This document shows, in pieces, positions 33,661 to 43,371 of a stretch of DNA of 64,000 bases. The DNA is from Ruegeria arenilitoris (GTDB taxonomy: Bacteria > Pseudomonadota > Alphaproteobacteria > Rhodobacterales > Rhodobacteraceae): positions 1 to 64,000 of the forward strand of contig NZ_WPZQ01000002.1 in the NCBI RefSeq assembly GCF_013030265.1, read 5' to 3'. Position 1 is the first letter of the stretch. Every line of letters begins with the position of its first letter. The notes beneath the pieces are model-generated. The model had not been told where the DNA came from. It saw only the letters and a program-made list of their open reading frames with translations, and made no database searches. A program made the position numbers and the translations under genes.

Positions 33661-36609
33661 ATGTGCGCCGACACGACCCAAACACCTGACTACAAAGACA
33701 CGCTGAATCTGCCCAAAACCGAATTCCCAATGCGCGCTGGCCTGCCCAAGCGCGAGCCTGCTTGGCTGGAGCGTTGGGAGAAGATCGGCGTCTACGACCG
33801 CCTACGCGAGAAAGAGGGCCGAGCGCCCTTTACCCTGCATGATGGCCCTCCGTATGCAAACGGTCACCTGCATATCGGCCACGCACTGAACAAAACCATC
33901 AAAGACATGATCGTGCGGTCCCATCAGATGATGGGCTTTGACTCGCGTTATGTACCCGGCTGGGACTGCCACGGCCTGCCGATCGAATGGAAGATCGAAG
34001 AGCAGTACCGCAAGAAGGGCAACAACAAGGACGAGGTGAACATTGTCGATTTCCGTCAGGAATGCCGCAAGTTCGCCGAGGGCTGGATCGATATCCAACG
34101 CGAAGAGTTCAAGCGTCTGGGCATCACCGGCAACTGGCCCGATCCCTATATCACCATGGACTATCACGCTGAGGCCGTGATCGCCGACGAGTTCATGAAG
34201 TTCCTGATGAACGGCACGCTCTATCAAGGCTCGAAGCCTGTCATGTGGTCGCCGATCGAGAAGACTGCGCTGGCCGAGGCCGAGGTCGAGTATCACGACA
34301 AGGAAAGCTTCACCATCTGGGTGAAGTTCAAGGTTACTGATTTTGCTAGCGATGGATTGCCCGCGGATTTCACAAGCAGAAGTCAGTTGAAAGATGCCTA
34401 CGTCGTAATCTGGACTACTACGCCTTGGACCATGCCGTCGAACAAGGCGGTCGTGTACGGCAAGGATATCTCCTATGGCCTGTACGAAGTCACCGGCGCG
34501 CCGGAAGAATGCTGGGCCAATGTAGGCGACAAGTTCCTGCTGGCGGACAATCTGGCCGCTGACGTTCTGGGCCGCGCCCGTCTGAACGACGACCAATGGG
34601 CCCGTGTTCGTGACGTGACCGCAGATGAGCTGGCGGGCGTCCAACTGACCCACCCGCTGGCAGGGGCCGAGGGTGGTAATGGCGAATGGGACGACATCCG
34701 TGACTTCCGTGCGGCTGAGTTCGTGACCGATACCGAAGGAACCGGCTTCGTTCACTGTGCGCCGTCGCATGGTATGGAAGAATTCGAACTCTATCGTGAT
34801 CTTGGCATGCTCGAGCAGGTCATCACCTATAATGTGATGGACGATGGCTCGTTCCGCGCCGATCTGCCGTTCTTTGGTGGCAAATACATCCTGTCCCGCA
34901 AGGGTGGCGAGGGTGATGCGAACAAAGCGGTCATCGACAAGCTGGTCGAGGTCGGAGGGTTGCTGGCGCGTGGCAAGATCAAGCACAGCTATCCCCATTC
35001 GTGGCGCTCGAAAGCGCCGATCATCTATCGCAACACGCCACAGTGGTTTGCGTCCGTTGACCGCAAGCTGGACGATGGCATGGGTGAAATGGGCGACACC
35101 ATCCGCGAACGCGCCTTGCGTTCGATCGACGAGCTGGTGAAATGGACGCCGCAGACAGGCCGGAATCGTCTGTACTCGATGATCGAAGCGCGCCCGGACT
35201 GGGTTCTGTCCCGCCAGCGCGCCTGGGGCGTGCCGCTGACCTGCTTCACCAAAAAGGGTGCTCTGCCCACCGACGCAGACTACCTACTGCGCAACGAAGA
35301 CCTCAACGCACGCATCAAGGCGGCGTTCGAGAAAGACGGCGCGGATGTTTGGTACACCGACGGCTTCAAAGAGAAGATCCTTGATGGCATCGCCAACCCC
35401 GAGGATTACGATCAGGTCTTCGACGTGTTGGACGTGTGGTTTGACTCGGGTTCGACACACGCTTTCGTACTGCGTGACCGCGAAGACGGTACCGAAGACG
35501 GCATCGCCGACGTCTATATGGAAGGCACCGACCAGCACCGCGGGTGGTTCCACTCGTCGATGCTGCAAGCCTGTGGCACCAAAGGCCGTGCGCCGTACCG
35601 GAACGTTGTGACCCATGGCTTCACATTGGATGCCAAGGGCAACAAGATGTCCAAGTCGCTGGGCAATACCATCGTGCCGGAAGAGGTCGTCAAGCAGTAC
35701 GGCGCCGATATCCTGCGTCTGTGGGTTGCTCAGACCGACTATACCGCCGACCAGCGGATCGGGCCGGAGATCCTGAAAGGCACCGCCGACAGCTATCGGC
35801 GTCTGCGCAATACCATGCGATTCATGCTGGGCTCGTTGGCTGACTTCACCGAGGCGGATCGCGTTGCACCTGAAGATATGCCGCGTCTGGAACGCTGGGT
35901 GCTGAGCCGTCTGGCGGAGCTGGATGAGCAGGTCCGCAAAGGCTATGCTGCGTTCGATTTCCAGGGTGTATTCAGCGCAGTGTTCAACTTTGCGACAGTT
36001 GACCTGTCTTCCTTCTATTTCGACGTCCGGAAGGATGCGCTGTACTGCGACGGCGACAACCTGCGTCGTCGCTCGGCGCGCACCGTGTTGGACATCCTGT
36101 TCCATCGCCTGACCACTTGGCTGGCGCCGGTTCTGGTATTCACCATGGAAGAGGTCTGGCTGGAACGATTCCCGGGGGATGACAGCTCGGTCCATCTGGT
36201 CGACTTCCCCGACACGCCCGCCGATTGGCGCGACGCTGAACTGGAAGCCAACATGGCCAAGGTACGCCGTGTTCGTCGTGCTGTGACTGCTGCGCTCGAA
36301 GTACAGCGTCAGGACAAGGTTATCGGCTCCAGCCTCGAGGCGGCACCGATTGTGCATATCGAAGACGCTGAAACCCGCGACCTGCTGGCGACATTCGATG
36401 TGGATGACATGTGCATCACTTCGGGCTTGACCGTTACAGGCGATCCTGCCCCGGCTGAGGCTTTCCGTGCGCCTGAAATCGAAGGCGTCGGCGTCGTGTT
36501 CGAGAAGGCCGAAGGTGCGAAATGCCAGCGATGCTGGAAGATCCTGCCCGATGTCGGACGACATTCGCACGAAGGCGTCTGTGGCCGCTGTGACGAAGCG
36601 CTGAGCTAA
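33661..36609 (+). CDS. ileS: Isoleucyl-tRNA synthetase
   Basis: 982 residues, class I synthetase charging tRNA-Ile. HIGH motif in PPYANGHLHIGHAL, KMSKS in GNKMSKSLG, editing domain between, and a C-terminal zinc site CQRCWK ... CGRC. A strong intrinsic terminator follows 9 nt after the stop, so it is the last gene of its transcript. Confidence 0.98.
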   Translation: MCADTTQTPDYKDTLNLPKTEFPMRAGLPKREPAWLERWEKIGVYDRLREKEGRAPFTLHDGPPYANGHLHIGHALNKTIKDMIVRSHQMMGFDSRYVPGWDCHGLPIEWKIEEQYRKKGNNKDEVNIVDFRQECRKFAEGWIDIQREEFKRLGITGNWPDPYITMDYHAEAVIADEFMKFLMNGTLYQGSKPVMWSPIEKTALAEAEVEYHDKESFTIWVKFKVTDFASDGLPADFTSRSQLKDAYVVIWTTTPWTMPSNKAVVYGKDISYGLYEVTGAPEECWANVGDKFLLADNLAADVLGRARLNDDQWARVRDVTADELAGVQLTHPLAGAEGGNGEWDDIRDFRAAEFVTDTEGTGFVHCAPSHGMEEFELYRDLGMLEQVITYNVMDDGSFRADLPFFGGKYILSRKGGEGDANKAVIDKLVEVGGLLARGKIKHSYPHSWRSKAPIIYRNTPQWFASVDRKLDDGMGEMGDTIRERALRSIDELVKWTPQTGRNRLYSMIEARPDWVLSRQRAWGVPLTCFTKKGALPTDADYLLRNEDLNARIKAAFEKDGADVWYTDGFKEKILDGIANPEDYDQVFDVLDVWFDSGSTHAFVLRDREDGTEDGIADVYMEGTDQHRGWFHSSMLQACGTKGRAPYRNVVTHGFTLDAKGNKMSKSLGNTIVPEEVVKQYGADILRLWVAQTDYTADQRIGPEILKGTADSYRRLRNTMRFMLGSLADFTEADRVAPEDMPRLERWVLSRLAELDEQVRKGYAAFDFQGVFSAVFNFATVDLSSFYFDVRKDALYCDGDNLRRRSARTVLDILFHRLTTWLAPVLVFTMEEVWLERFPGDDSSVHLVDFPDTPADWRDAELEANMAKVRRVRRAVTAALEVQRQDKVIGSSLEAAPIVHIEDAETRDLLATFDVDDMCITSGLTVTGDPAPAEAFRAPEIEGVGVVFEKAEGAKCQRCWKILPDVGRHSHEGVCGRCDEALS

Positions 36610-36619
36610 AGCAAAGAAA

Positions 36620-36650
36620 CCCCGCCCTTTTACCAAAGGGCGGGGCTTTT
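36620..36650 (+). terminator. Rho-independent terminator of ileS
   Basis: CCCCGCCCTTT pairs with AAAGGGCGGGG (11 bp, TACC loop region) and is followed by TTTT. It begins 11 nt after the ileS stop. Confidence 0.93.
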
Positions 36651-36691
36651 CGTTGGTTGCGTCAATTCTGTCAATCTGCGAGCCTGCGCGT

Positions 36692-37147
36692 ATGCCAATG
36701 ATCGCGGTTGAAACACAGTTCGGATGTCTTGGGGTCGAAGAAACAGACGGCGCAATCACGCGTCTGGTTTGGAACGGTACGAACAAAGAGCCGAACACCC
36801 CGTTGTTGAAAGAGGCTGCTGCACAGCTGACGGCATATGACGAAGGCCGGCTGGAGCAATTCGATTTGCCGTATCACGTCGATGGCTCCGAATTTCAGCG
36901 CCAGGTTTGCGATCTTATGTTCGCCATCCCGTTCGGAGAGACCCGAACCTATGGCGATATCGCGAAAGAGCTAGGCCAGCCTGCCCAGCCTGTAGGGCGG
37001 GCGTGTGGTGCCAACCCGATCCCGGTCATCATTCCGTGCCATCGGATTCTGGCTGCGAACAGTCTTGGCGGGTTTTCAGGGCAGGGCGGTATCGAGACCA
37101 AAGTAGCTCTTTTACGGCACGAACGCGCGGCGGGCCTGCTGATCTGA
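36692..37147 (+). CDS. ogt: Methylated-DNA--protein-cysteine methyltransferase
   Basis: Suicidal repair protein that removes O6-alkyl groups from guanine. 151 residues from ATG 36692. The acceptor cysteine is in IPCHRI (about residue 119), preceded by GRACGANPIPVI. The usual helix-turn-helix region (PFGETRTYGDIAKELGQPAQPVGRA) is present. It lies just after the ileS terminator. Confidence 0.95.
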   Translation: MPMIAVETQFGCLGVEETDGAITRLVWNGTNKEPNTPLLKEAAAQLTAYDEGRLEQFDLPYHVDGSEFQRQVCDLMFAIPFGETRTYGDIAKELGQPAQPVGRACGANPIPVIIPCHRILAANSLGGFSGQGGIETKVALLRHERAAGLLI

Positions 37148-37223
37148 TCGGTTGAATCCTGTTGCAATCCACTTGTTTGCGGCCCAACTTATATCAGATG
37201 CTGAATTTAAAGGACCGCATTGT

Positions 37224-37691
37224 ATGACTGCCCAGACAGACCGTGCCGCCCGGAAAAAGGCGATCATAGACCGGCTTATGTCGCTTGAAGAGCAAGAACT
37301 GGCAACTGCTCAGGCGCATTATGATGCATTCCTGAAAGATGCTCAGCTTGATGACCGGGAAGGGCATGACAAGGACGACATAGCTGCGTCACGCGAGAAT
37401 GCGGATCTGGCCGCAGCTTTTGATGCGCCGGTTCACGCCCATCACGCCAAGATCGACGTGATTGAAAACACGGATTTCAGCGTAACCGATACGGTGCAGC
37501 CCGGTGCGGTTATCAAATTCAACAACCGGCGCTTTGTGGTATGCGTATCGACTACCCGGTTTGAGGTGGATGGCAAAACCTATATGGGAATTTCAACACA
37601 AAGCCCGATTTATCTGGCGATGGTTGGTTTGAAAGAAGGTGACTACTTTACGCATAACGGGACTGAATTCGAAGTCGAAGAAGTCCTGTAG
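37224..37691 (+). CDS. Protein with GreA/GreB C-terminal-like domain
   Basis: 155 residues from ATG 37224. The N-terminal half is a long charged helix (about 1-70). The C-terminal half resembles the FKBP-like tail domain of GreA: GAVIKFNNRRFVVC and then GISTQSPIYLAMVGLKEGDYF, ending EFEVEEVL. That suggests binding to RNA polymerase, with a possible role near transcription elongation. The typical acidic tip motif of true Gre factors was not found, so it may be a Gre-like decoy. Function is inferred only. Confidence 0.6.
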   Translation: MTAQTDRAARKKAIIDRLMSLEEQELATAQAHYDAFLKDAQLDDREGHDKDDIAASRENADLAAAFDAPVHAHHAKIDVIENTDFSVTDTVQPGAVIKFNNRRFVVCVSTTRFEVDGKTYMGISTQSPIYLAMVGLKEGDYFTHNGTEFEVEEVL

Positions 37692-37701
37692 AAAGGCTCT
37701 C

Positions 37702-37728
37702 GGGCGCTGTCATGGTCCAGCGCCCTTT
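37702..37728. terminator. Bidirectional hairpin between convergent genes
   Basis: GGGCGCTG pairs with CAGCGCCC (8 bp, 8-nt loop) followed by only TTT. It lies between two converging stop codons, so it could end transcription from both sides, though the U-tract is short. Confidence 0.5.
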
Positions 37729-37736
37729 GAGATTTG

Positions 37737-38432
37737 TCACGCGTTTCGCTGTGGGATCAGTTGCTGAGCAATGCCCGCAGACACCAGATACAGGCTGGTG
37801 ATTACCAGACCCCAATGTGCCCAGCTTTCCGGATGGAAATCGACCCAGGCCGCCCAACCCGCAAAGAATGTCCATGCCAGTGCCATTGGCAGTGACAGCG
37901 TGCGCCAGCGCTCGGTGCGCACCGGATGAATGAACTTGAGCGGCAGGAACATAGCGATTGCCAGTAAGGTGACCAGAATGAGGATGAACCCGAAGTTTGG
38001 CTCGAGTGCAAAGATCACAACGACAAACATGTTCCAGCATCCGGGGAAGCCTGAGAAAGAGTTATCCTTGGTCTTCATCCGTGTGTCGGCAAAATACATC
38101 GCGCTTGCAAAAGTGATGACAATGATTGCGAACCAGCCAGTCCAGCCGTCCATCAACCCGGATTTGAACAATGCATAGGCCGGGATGAACACATAGGTCA
38201 GATAGTCGATGATCAGATCCATGAGCACCCCGTCAAATTCAGGCGCGTTCTTCTTGACGTCATAATGCCGGGCCAGGGGGCCATCGATCCCGTCTACGAT
38301 GAAAGATACCACGAGCCAGAGGTACATCAGGCTCCATTTTTCTTCGACAGCAGCCAGCATGGCCAACATGGCAAAAACAGCGCCGGTTGCGGTGAACAGA
38401 TGAACGGAAAGAGCTTTAAATCTGAGTGTCAT
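37737..38432 (-). CDS. pcs: Phosphatidylcholine synthase
   Basis: Integral membrane CDP-alcohol phosphatidyltransferase of 231 residues making phosphatidylcholine from CDP-diacylglycerol and choline, as found in alphaproteobacteria. The motif DGIDGPLARHYDV ... FDGVLMDLIID supplies the metal-binding Asp residues, with the Pcs-type spacing rather than that of PgsA. Several membrane segments follow. A lone gene convergent with the Gre-like gene. Confidence 0.9.
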   Translation of the reverse strand: MTLRFKALSVHLFTATGAVFAMLAMLAAVEEKWSLMYLWLVVSFIVDGIDGPLARHYDVKKNAPEFDGVLMDLIIDYLTYVFIPAYALFKSGLMDGWTGWFAIIVITFASAMYFADTRMKTKDNSFSGFPGCWNMFVVVIFALEPNFGFILILVTLLAIAMFLPLKFIHPVRTERWRTLSLPMALAWTFFAGWAAWVDFHPESWAHWGLVITSLYLVSAGIAQQLIPQRNA

Positions 38433-38522
38433 GCAGGTGTCATGAACGATGCAAGCCGGAGATGCAAAGCAAAAAGCCAGTGGCTGCCGATGCGCTCGAA
38501 AATTGTTTAGGTAGTGTGGGTC

Positions 38523-39443
38523 TTACGCCTTCGGATGCGCGCGGTTGTAAACTTCCATCAGCCGCGCCGTATCAACTGCTGTATAGGTTTGCGTAGTTGA
38601 CAGGGATGCGTGGCCCAGCAGCTCTTGGATCGCCCGTAGATCCCCACCAGCCGACAGGAGATGCGTGGCAAAGCTGTGGCGCATTGCATGAGGCGTTGCC
38701 GTTGACGGCAGACCCAGTTGCATGCGTGCCTTGGCCATGACGCCCTGAATGGCTCGGGGGTTTAACTGTCCACCGCGCACGCCCCGAAACAAAGGCGCAT
38801 TGGGTGATTTTGAATGAGGGCACAGTTGCAGGTAATGCTCGACACTGTCTTTCGCGGCTTGGATTACCGGGACAATCCGTTCCTTCCCGCCTTTTCCAAG
38901 AATGCGCAAGGTGGATGGCAGTGGTGCGTCTGCCCCCTTTAGGGACAGGGCTTCGGAAATGCGAAGGCCACACCCGTACAGCAATGTCACAACGGCGACG
39001 TCACGTGCAGCAACCCAGTCAGAAGTCGATTGCAATTCGACAGTTTCGATCATCGCGCGGGCGGCATCTTCGGCCAGAGGGCGTGGGAGTTTCTTGGTGT
39101 ATTTCGGTGCGCGCGTTGACAGAACTGCTGTCGGCTCAAAACCCTCACGCTCTGCCAGCCAGCGGTAGAATGTTTTGACAGCGGAGAGTTTGCGCGCCAG
39201 CGAACGCGCGCCAACACCTGTTTCGCGCTGTTGCGCCATCCAGGCCCGCATGTCTGAGACTGTGATCCGCTCCAGCGCAGCCAGCCCCTGCCGGGCACTG
39301 TTATGGAGTGTCATGAACGACAGGAATTCGCTGACATCACCACGATAGGCCGTCAACGTGTTTTCCGATCGTCCAGAAAGTGCCCCCAGACCGTCCAGCC
39401 AGTGCTGGAGTGCATCGCGGCACGCCGGAGAGATCAGGCTCAC
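38523..39443 (-). CDS. xerC: Tyrosine recombinase XerC
   Basis: 306 residues starting at GTG 39443. It resolves chromosome dimers at dif with XerD. The catalytic residues are recognisable: Arg in GCGLRISEAL, His and Arg in HAMRHSFATHLL, His in LGHASLSTTQTY and the nucleophile Tyr in that segment. It overlaps the DUF484 gene by 4 nt, an arrangement seen in other proteobacteria. Confidence 0.95.
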   Translation of the reverse strand: MSLISPACRDALQHWLDGLGALSGRSENTLTAYRGDVSEFLSFMTLHNSARQGLAALERITVSDMRAWMAQQRETGVGARSLARKLSAVKTFYRWLAEREGFEPTAVLSTRAPKYTKKLPRPLAEDAARAMIETVELQSTSDWVAARDVAVVTLLYGCGLRISEALSLKGADAPLPSTLRILGKGGKERIVPVIQAAKDSVEHYLQLCPHSKSPNAPLFRGVRGGQLNPRAIQGVMAKARMQLGLPSTATPHAMRHSFATHLLSAGGDLRAIQELLGHASLSTTQTYTAVDTARLMEVYNRAHPKA

Positions 39444-40147
39444 GACAGCCAGTGGCGCATCGAGCGTTCGAACACGCCAGCAAAAAAGGCCAGAAGATCG
39501 GTTCCCAGCTGGGGTGAGAAATGTCTGGGATCCTTGGCGCCCATGACGATCATCCCGGGCAGGCGACCTTCGCCAAGATCAAGCTTCAGGCACGCCTCGG
39601 AGCGCAGCTGGTCGGCCTTGTCGCCATAGATTCTGCGATTGGAGTGGTGTATTTCGCGTAAGGTAACATCCCGGGGTTGCCCGCTGCGATCATAGGTCAG
39701 ATAGCTGTCGATGAAGCCGGGCTCTGCGACTGTCAGAACACCGCCTAGTTTGTCGACCGCGGGGTCGTCTTGAATAAGTGTAGTTTCCAGAACCAGAGTG
39801 ACCTTATCGACGCGCAATATTTCGGCGACGTCATTACCCAGTGTGCGAAGGAAATCTTCGAACTCGACGGGTTCAAGCAGACGAAGAATGGCGCGATGAA
39901 CCTGATTGGTGCCTGCCAGGTTTTCGTAGGCAGCTGCGATCACCGAACGATGGGTATCCTCCAGCCGATCCAGTCGGGCTTCGAGTCGCTGCATGGCGAT
40001 CCCACGCAGATCGATGATGTTGTCACCACGTGCGCGCTCATTCGCAGTTACAAGCGCCTGCATCAGGTCCTTGTCATCCAGCACAGCGTCAGGCTCAGCC
40101 AGAATCGCGGCGCGGAGATTATCCTCGAGTTTCGGGTTGCTGCTCAT
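39440..40147 (-). CDS. DUF484 family protein
   Basis: 235 residues. DUF484 proteins have a GAF-like fold and are usually encoded next to xerC, as here (4-nt overlap). Recognisable parts are the N-terminal LDDKDLMQALV region and the C-terminal LGEGRLPGMIVMGAKDPRHFSPQLGTDLLAFF. Function is unknown; a link to chromosome dimer resolution is only positional. Confidence 0.88.
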   Translation of the reverse strand: MSSNPKLEDNLRAAILAEPDAVLDDKDLMQALVTANERARGDNIIDLRGIAMQRLEARLDRLEDTHRSVIAAAYENLAGTNQVHRAILRLLEPVEFEDFLRTLGNDVAEILRVDKVTLVLETTLIQDDPAVDKLGGVLTVAEPGFIDSYLTYDRSGQPRDVTLREIHHSNRRIYGDKADQLRSEACLKLDLGEGRLPGMIVMGAKDPRHFSPQLGTDLLAFFAGVFERSMRHWLS

Positions 40148-40271
40148 TTACTGTCCGGTCTTTTTTTGTTGCGCGGTTTATAGCACGGGACACCGGATTT
40201 GACTTGGAAAAAATGCACCTGAAGCTCGAATTAGTGCAGCAATGTGGTGGTAAGGTGCTCCCGCCTGCATC

Positions 40272-40285
40272 TCTCTGATCAGAGA
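40272..40285. repeat. 14-bp perfect palindrome
   Basis: TCTCTGATCAGAGA is a perfect inverted repeat in the 205-nt gap between the transaldolase and DUF484 genes. It is followed by ATCAGATTTT. It could be a regulatory site or part of a termination structure. Confidence 0.3.
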
Positions 40286-40352
40286 TCAGATTTTGCAGTT
40301 GGGCCTAGCGCGGCGCCGAGGGCGCCACGCGGTTTCGCAGAAACAGTCGGGA

Positions 40353-41006
40353 TCAGAGAATTTTCTGACCGGTCTTGGCCCAGTCGGCCAGGAAGGTTTC
40401 CAGACCCTTGTCAGTCAAGGGGTGATCGGCCAGCTTCTTGATGACGGCGGGCGGTGCGGTGATCACGTCGGCGCCGATACGGGCGCTGTCAGTCACGTGG
40501 TTTACGGTGCGGATCGAGGCCGCCAGGATTTCGGTTTCAAACCCGTAATTGTCATAGATCTGACGGATATCGGCGATCAGGTCCATGCCATCGAGGTTGA
40601 TGTCGTCGAGACGTCCGATGAAGGGTGAGATGAAAGTCGCGCCTGCCTTTGCCGCCAAAATGGCCTGATTGGTCGAAAAGCACAGAGTTACGTTGACCAT
40701 CTGACCTTCGTCCGAAAGCGTCTTACAGGTTTTCAGGCCGGCCCAGGTCAGCGGCACCTTCACAGCGATGTTCGGAGCGATCTTGGCCAGCTTGCGGCCT
40801 TCGGCGATCATGTCGTCGGCTTCGGTGGCCACGACTTCGGCCGAGACGGGACCGTCGACCAGATCACAGATCTCTTTGGTTACTTCCAGAATGTCGCGAC
40901 CCGATTTCAGGATCAGCGAAGGGTTGGTGGTCACACCGTCTACCATGCCCAAATCGTTCAGTTCGGCGATGGCATCGATCTCGGCTGTGTCTACGAAGAA
41001 TTTCAT
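40353..41006 (-). CDS. tal: Transaldolase (FSA/TalC type)
   Basis: 217 residues, the short transaldolase/fructose-6-phosphate aldolase family. The Schiff-base lysine is in IAVKVPLTW (about residue 86), and the segments FVDTAEID and VTTNPSL at the N-terminus are typical. It links the pentose phosphate pathway and glycolysis in this group of organisms. It is divergent from priA. Confidence 0.93.
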   Translation of the reverse strand: MKFFVDTAEIDAIAELNDLGMVDGVTTNPSLILKSGRDILEVTKEICDLVDGPVSAEVVATEADDMIAEGRKLAKIAPNIAVKVPLTWAGLKTCKTLSDEGQMVNVTLCFSTNQAILAAKAGATFISPFIGRLDDINLDGMDLIADIRQIYDNYGFETEILAASIRTVNHVTDSARIGADVITAPPAVIKKLADHPLTDKGLETFLADWAKTGQKIL

Positions 41007-41096
41007 GAGGGCAGTCCTTTGATGGGTTGGCCTTGGTCGCGGATGGCTTTACCCCAAAGAGAGACTTGCTGAAACCCCCCGGCCCGAGGATATGCG

Positions 41097-43292
41097 TTGA
41101 GCACTCAGGAGTATTTTGACGAAGGCGAACTGGTGGCGGTTCTGACCACACAGCCTCTGGACCGGACGCTGGACTACAAAGCGCCCGAGGGTGGGTGTTT
41201 TCTGGGTGCATTTGTGGAGGTCCCGTTGGGGCCGCGTAAGGTTCTGGGTGTTGTCTGGGGACCGGGGCAAGGGGGATTTGATCTTAACAAGGCCCGGTCG
41301 GTGATCCGGGTGTTGGAAGTCGCACCGATGCGCGAAGAAATGCGCGTGTTTCTGGGCAAAGTGGCGGATTACACGCTGACGCCGATGCCCGCGATGCTGC
41401 GGCTGGCAACACGCGCTCCCGGATTGGGTGATCCGCCGTCGATGCGTAAGATCTATCGCCTTGGCAATACTGAACCGGACCGTATGACCGACGCGCGCAC
41501 CCGCGTGCTTGAGGTTCTGCGTGATTATGGCGGTCTTGCCTTTACGCTGAAAGAACTGGCCGAGCAGGCCGGCGTGACCTCATCTGTCGTCAAAGGGCTG
41601 GTCAAGCTGGGTGCAGTGCGGGAGGAAGACAGTCCCCGTGATCTGCCGTATCCACATCTGGACCCGGATCTGCCAGGAAAAGAGCTGACCGAAGATCAGG
41701 CGGCCGCAGTTGCAAAGCTGCAGGAAGGTCAGCAGTCAGGGAGTTACGGAACCACGCTCCTCAAGGGCGTGACAGGCTCAGGTAAGACCGAAGTTTATCT
41801 GGAGGCCGTGGCCGAGGCGCTGCGCATGGGACGACAGGCGCTGGTTCTGTTGCCTGAGATCGCGCTGACCGCGGAATTCCTCACCCGCGTCGAGGCGCGG
41901 TTTGGCGCGCGCCCGGCTGAATGGCACTCGGGCGCGACGATGACTGAACGCCGCCGGGTCTGGCAAATGGTCGGGCAGGGGGATGCGCAACTGGTCGTCG
42001 GGGCGCGATCGGCCCTGTTCCTTCCGTTTCGCAATCTGGGCTTGGTCGTGGTCGATGAGGAGCACGACACTTCTTACAAGCAAGAGGATGGTGTCCAGTA
42101 CAGCGCGCGCGACATGGCCGTGCTGCGTTCAGCCATCTGTGGGGGGCGGGTGGTACTGGCCAGCGCCACGCCTTCGCTGGAAAGCTGGGCCAATGCCGAG
42201 GCAGGAAAGTATGATCGGATCGATCTAACGTCGCGGTTTGGGGCCGCCATTCTGCCCGAGATGAGGCCAATCGACATGCGGGCGGAACAGATGCAGCCGG
42301 GAACCTGGATTTCCCCATCTCTGCGTCAGGCAGTGCGACAGCGGATTGAGAAAGGCGAGCAGTCGCTGCTGTTTATCAATCGCCGTGGCTATGCGCCCGT
42401 TACCTTATGTCGGGCTTGTGGTGAGCAGATTGCCTGTGATCACTGTGATGCGCGGATGGTCGAACACCGGTTTTTGAAACGCTTGATGTGCCACCAATGC
42501 GGTGAGACGAAGCCGATGCCCGAGGTGTGCCCATCCTGCGGGGTCGAGGGCAAGCTGGCTCCGGTCGGGCCGGGGATTGAACGTTTGGCCGAAGAGGCTG
42601 AGGCGACCTTTCCTGAAGCCAATATTGCGATGCTCAGCTCTGATCTGTTCGGATCGGCCCGGGCCCTGAAAGCCAAGATCGAAGAGATCGCCGAAGGTGA
42701 GGCAGATATCATCATCGGTACGCAGCTGGTGGCCAAAGGGCACAACTTTCCGAAACTGACACTGGTTGGCGTGATCGACGCCGATCTCAGCCTGCATGGC
42801 GCCGATTTGCGCGCGGCCGAGAGGACATTCCAGCTGATGCGCCAGGTTGCTGGCCGCGCTGGGCGGGCAGATAAACCGGGTCAGGCGCTGCTACAGACCT
42901 TCCAGCCGGAACATCCCGTGATCCGGGCGATTTTATCCGGGGATGAAGAAGGATTCTGGAAGGCAGAAGCTGCCGGGCGACAGGCTGCAGGCGTTCCCCC
43001 TTATGGTCGTATGGCCGGGATAGTGCTCTCGGGGCCAGAGGTTGGTCCTGTGTTCGACATCGGAAACGCCATGGCGCGCAATGATGGCCCGTTGCGCGAT
43101 ATCGGCGCACAGGTCTTTGGCCCGGCGCCCGCACCGATTGCCCGAATTCGCGGACGGCACAGGGTGCGACTGCTGGTCAAAGCCCCGAAAGGCGCGCCCA
43201 TTCAGGATGCAATCGCGCGCTGGATCGCGCCTTTGCGGTTGAAGGGCGATATTCGCCTGACGGTCGATATCGATCCACAAAGTTTCTACTGA
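41097..43292 (+). CDS. priA: Primosomal protein N' (replication restart helicase)
   Basis: 731 residues. Walker A GVTGSGKTEVYLEA, DEEH box VVDEEHDTSYKQ, and a zinc cluster CRACGEQIACDHC ... CHQCGETKPMPEVCPSCG place it in PriA. The TTG start at 41097 has GAGGA upstream; no better ATG is in frame. It restarts stalled replication forks. Divergent from the transaldolase gene. Confidence 0.96.
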   Translation: MSTQEYFDEGELVAVLTTQPLDRTLDYKAPEGGCFLGAFVEVPLGPRKVLGVVWGPGQGGFDLNKARSVIRVLEVAPMREEMRVFLGKVADYTLTPMPAMLRLATRAPGLGDPPSMRKIYRLGNTEPDRMTDARTRVLEVLRDYGGLAFTLKELAEQAGVTSSVVKGLVKLGAVREEDSPRDLPYPHLDPDLPGKELTEDQAAAVAKLQEGQQSGSYGTTLLKGVTGSGKTEVYLEAVAEALRMGRQALVLLPEIALTAEFLTRVEARFGARPAEWHSGATMTERRRVWQMVGQGDAQLVVGARSALFLPFRNLGLVVVDEEHDTSYKQEDGVQYSARDMAVLRSAICGGRVVLASATPSLESWANAEAGKYDRIDLTSRFGAAILPEMRPIDMRAEQMQPGTWISPSLRQAVRQRIEKGEQSLLFINRRGYAPVTLCRACGEQIACDHCDARMVEHRFLKRLMCHQCGETKPMPEVCPSCGVEGKLAPVGPGIERLAEEAEATFPEANIAMLSSDLFGSARALKAKIEEIAEGEADIIIGTQLVAKGHNFPKLTLVGVIDADLSLHGADLRAAERTFQLMRQVAGRAGRADKPGQALLQTFQPEHPVIRAILSGDEEGFWKAEAAGRQAAGVPPYGRMAGIVLSGPEVGPVFDIGNAMARNDGPLRDIGAQVFGPAPAPIARIRGRHRVRLLVKAPKGAPIQDAIARWIAPLRLKGDIRLTVDIDPQSFY

Positions 43293-43371
43293 CTTCTGCA
43301 CCAGTGCAGAGGCAATGTGCGGCGACTGCTTTCCTCTCGCCAAATTACAGAAATGGGCGTAGAGGACTCTC

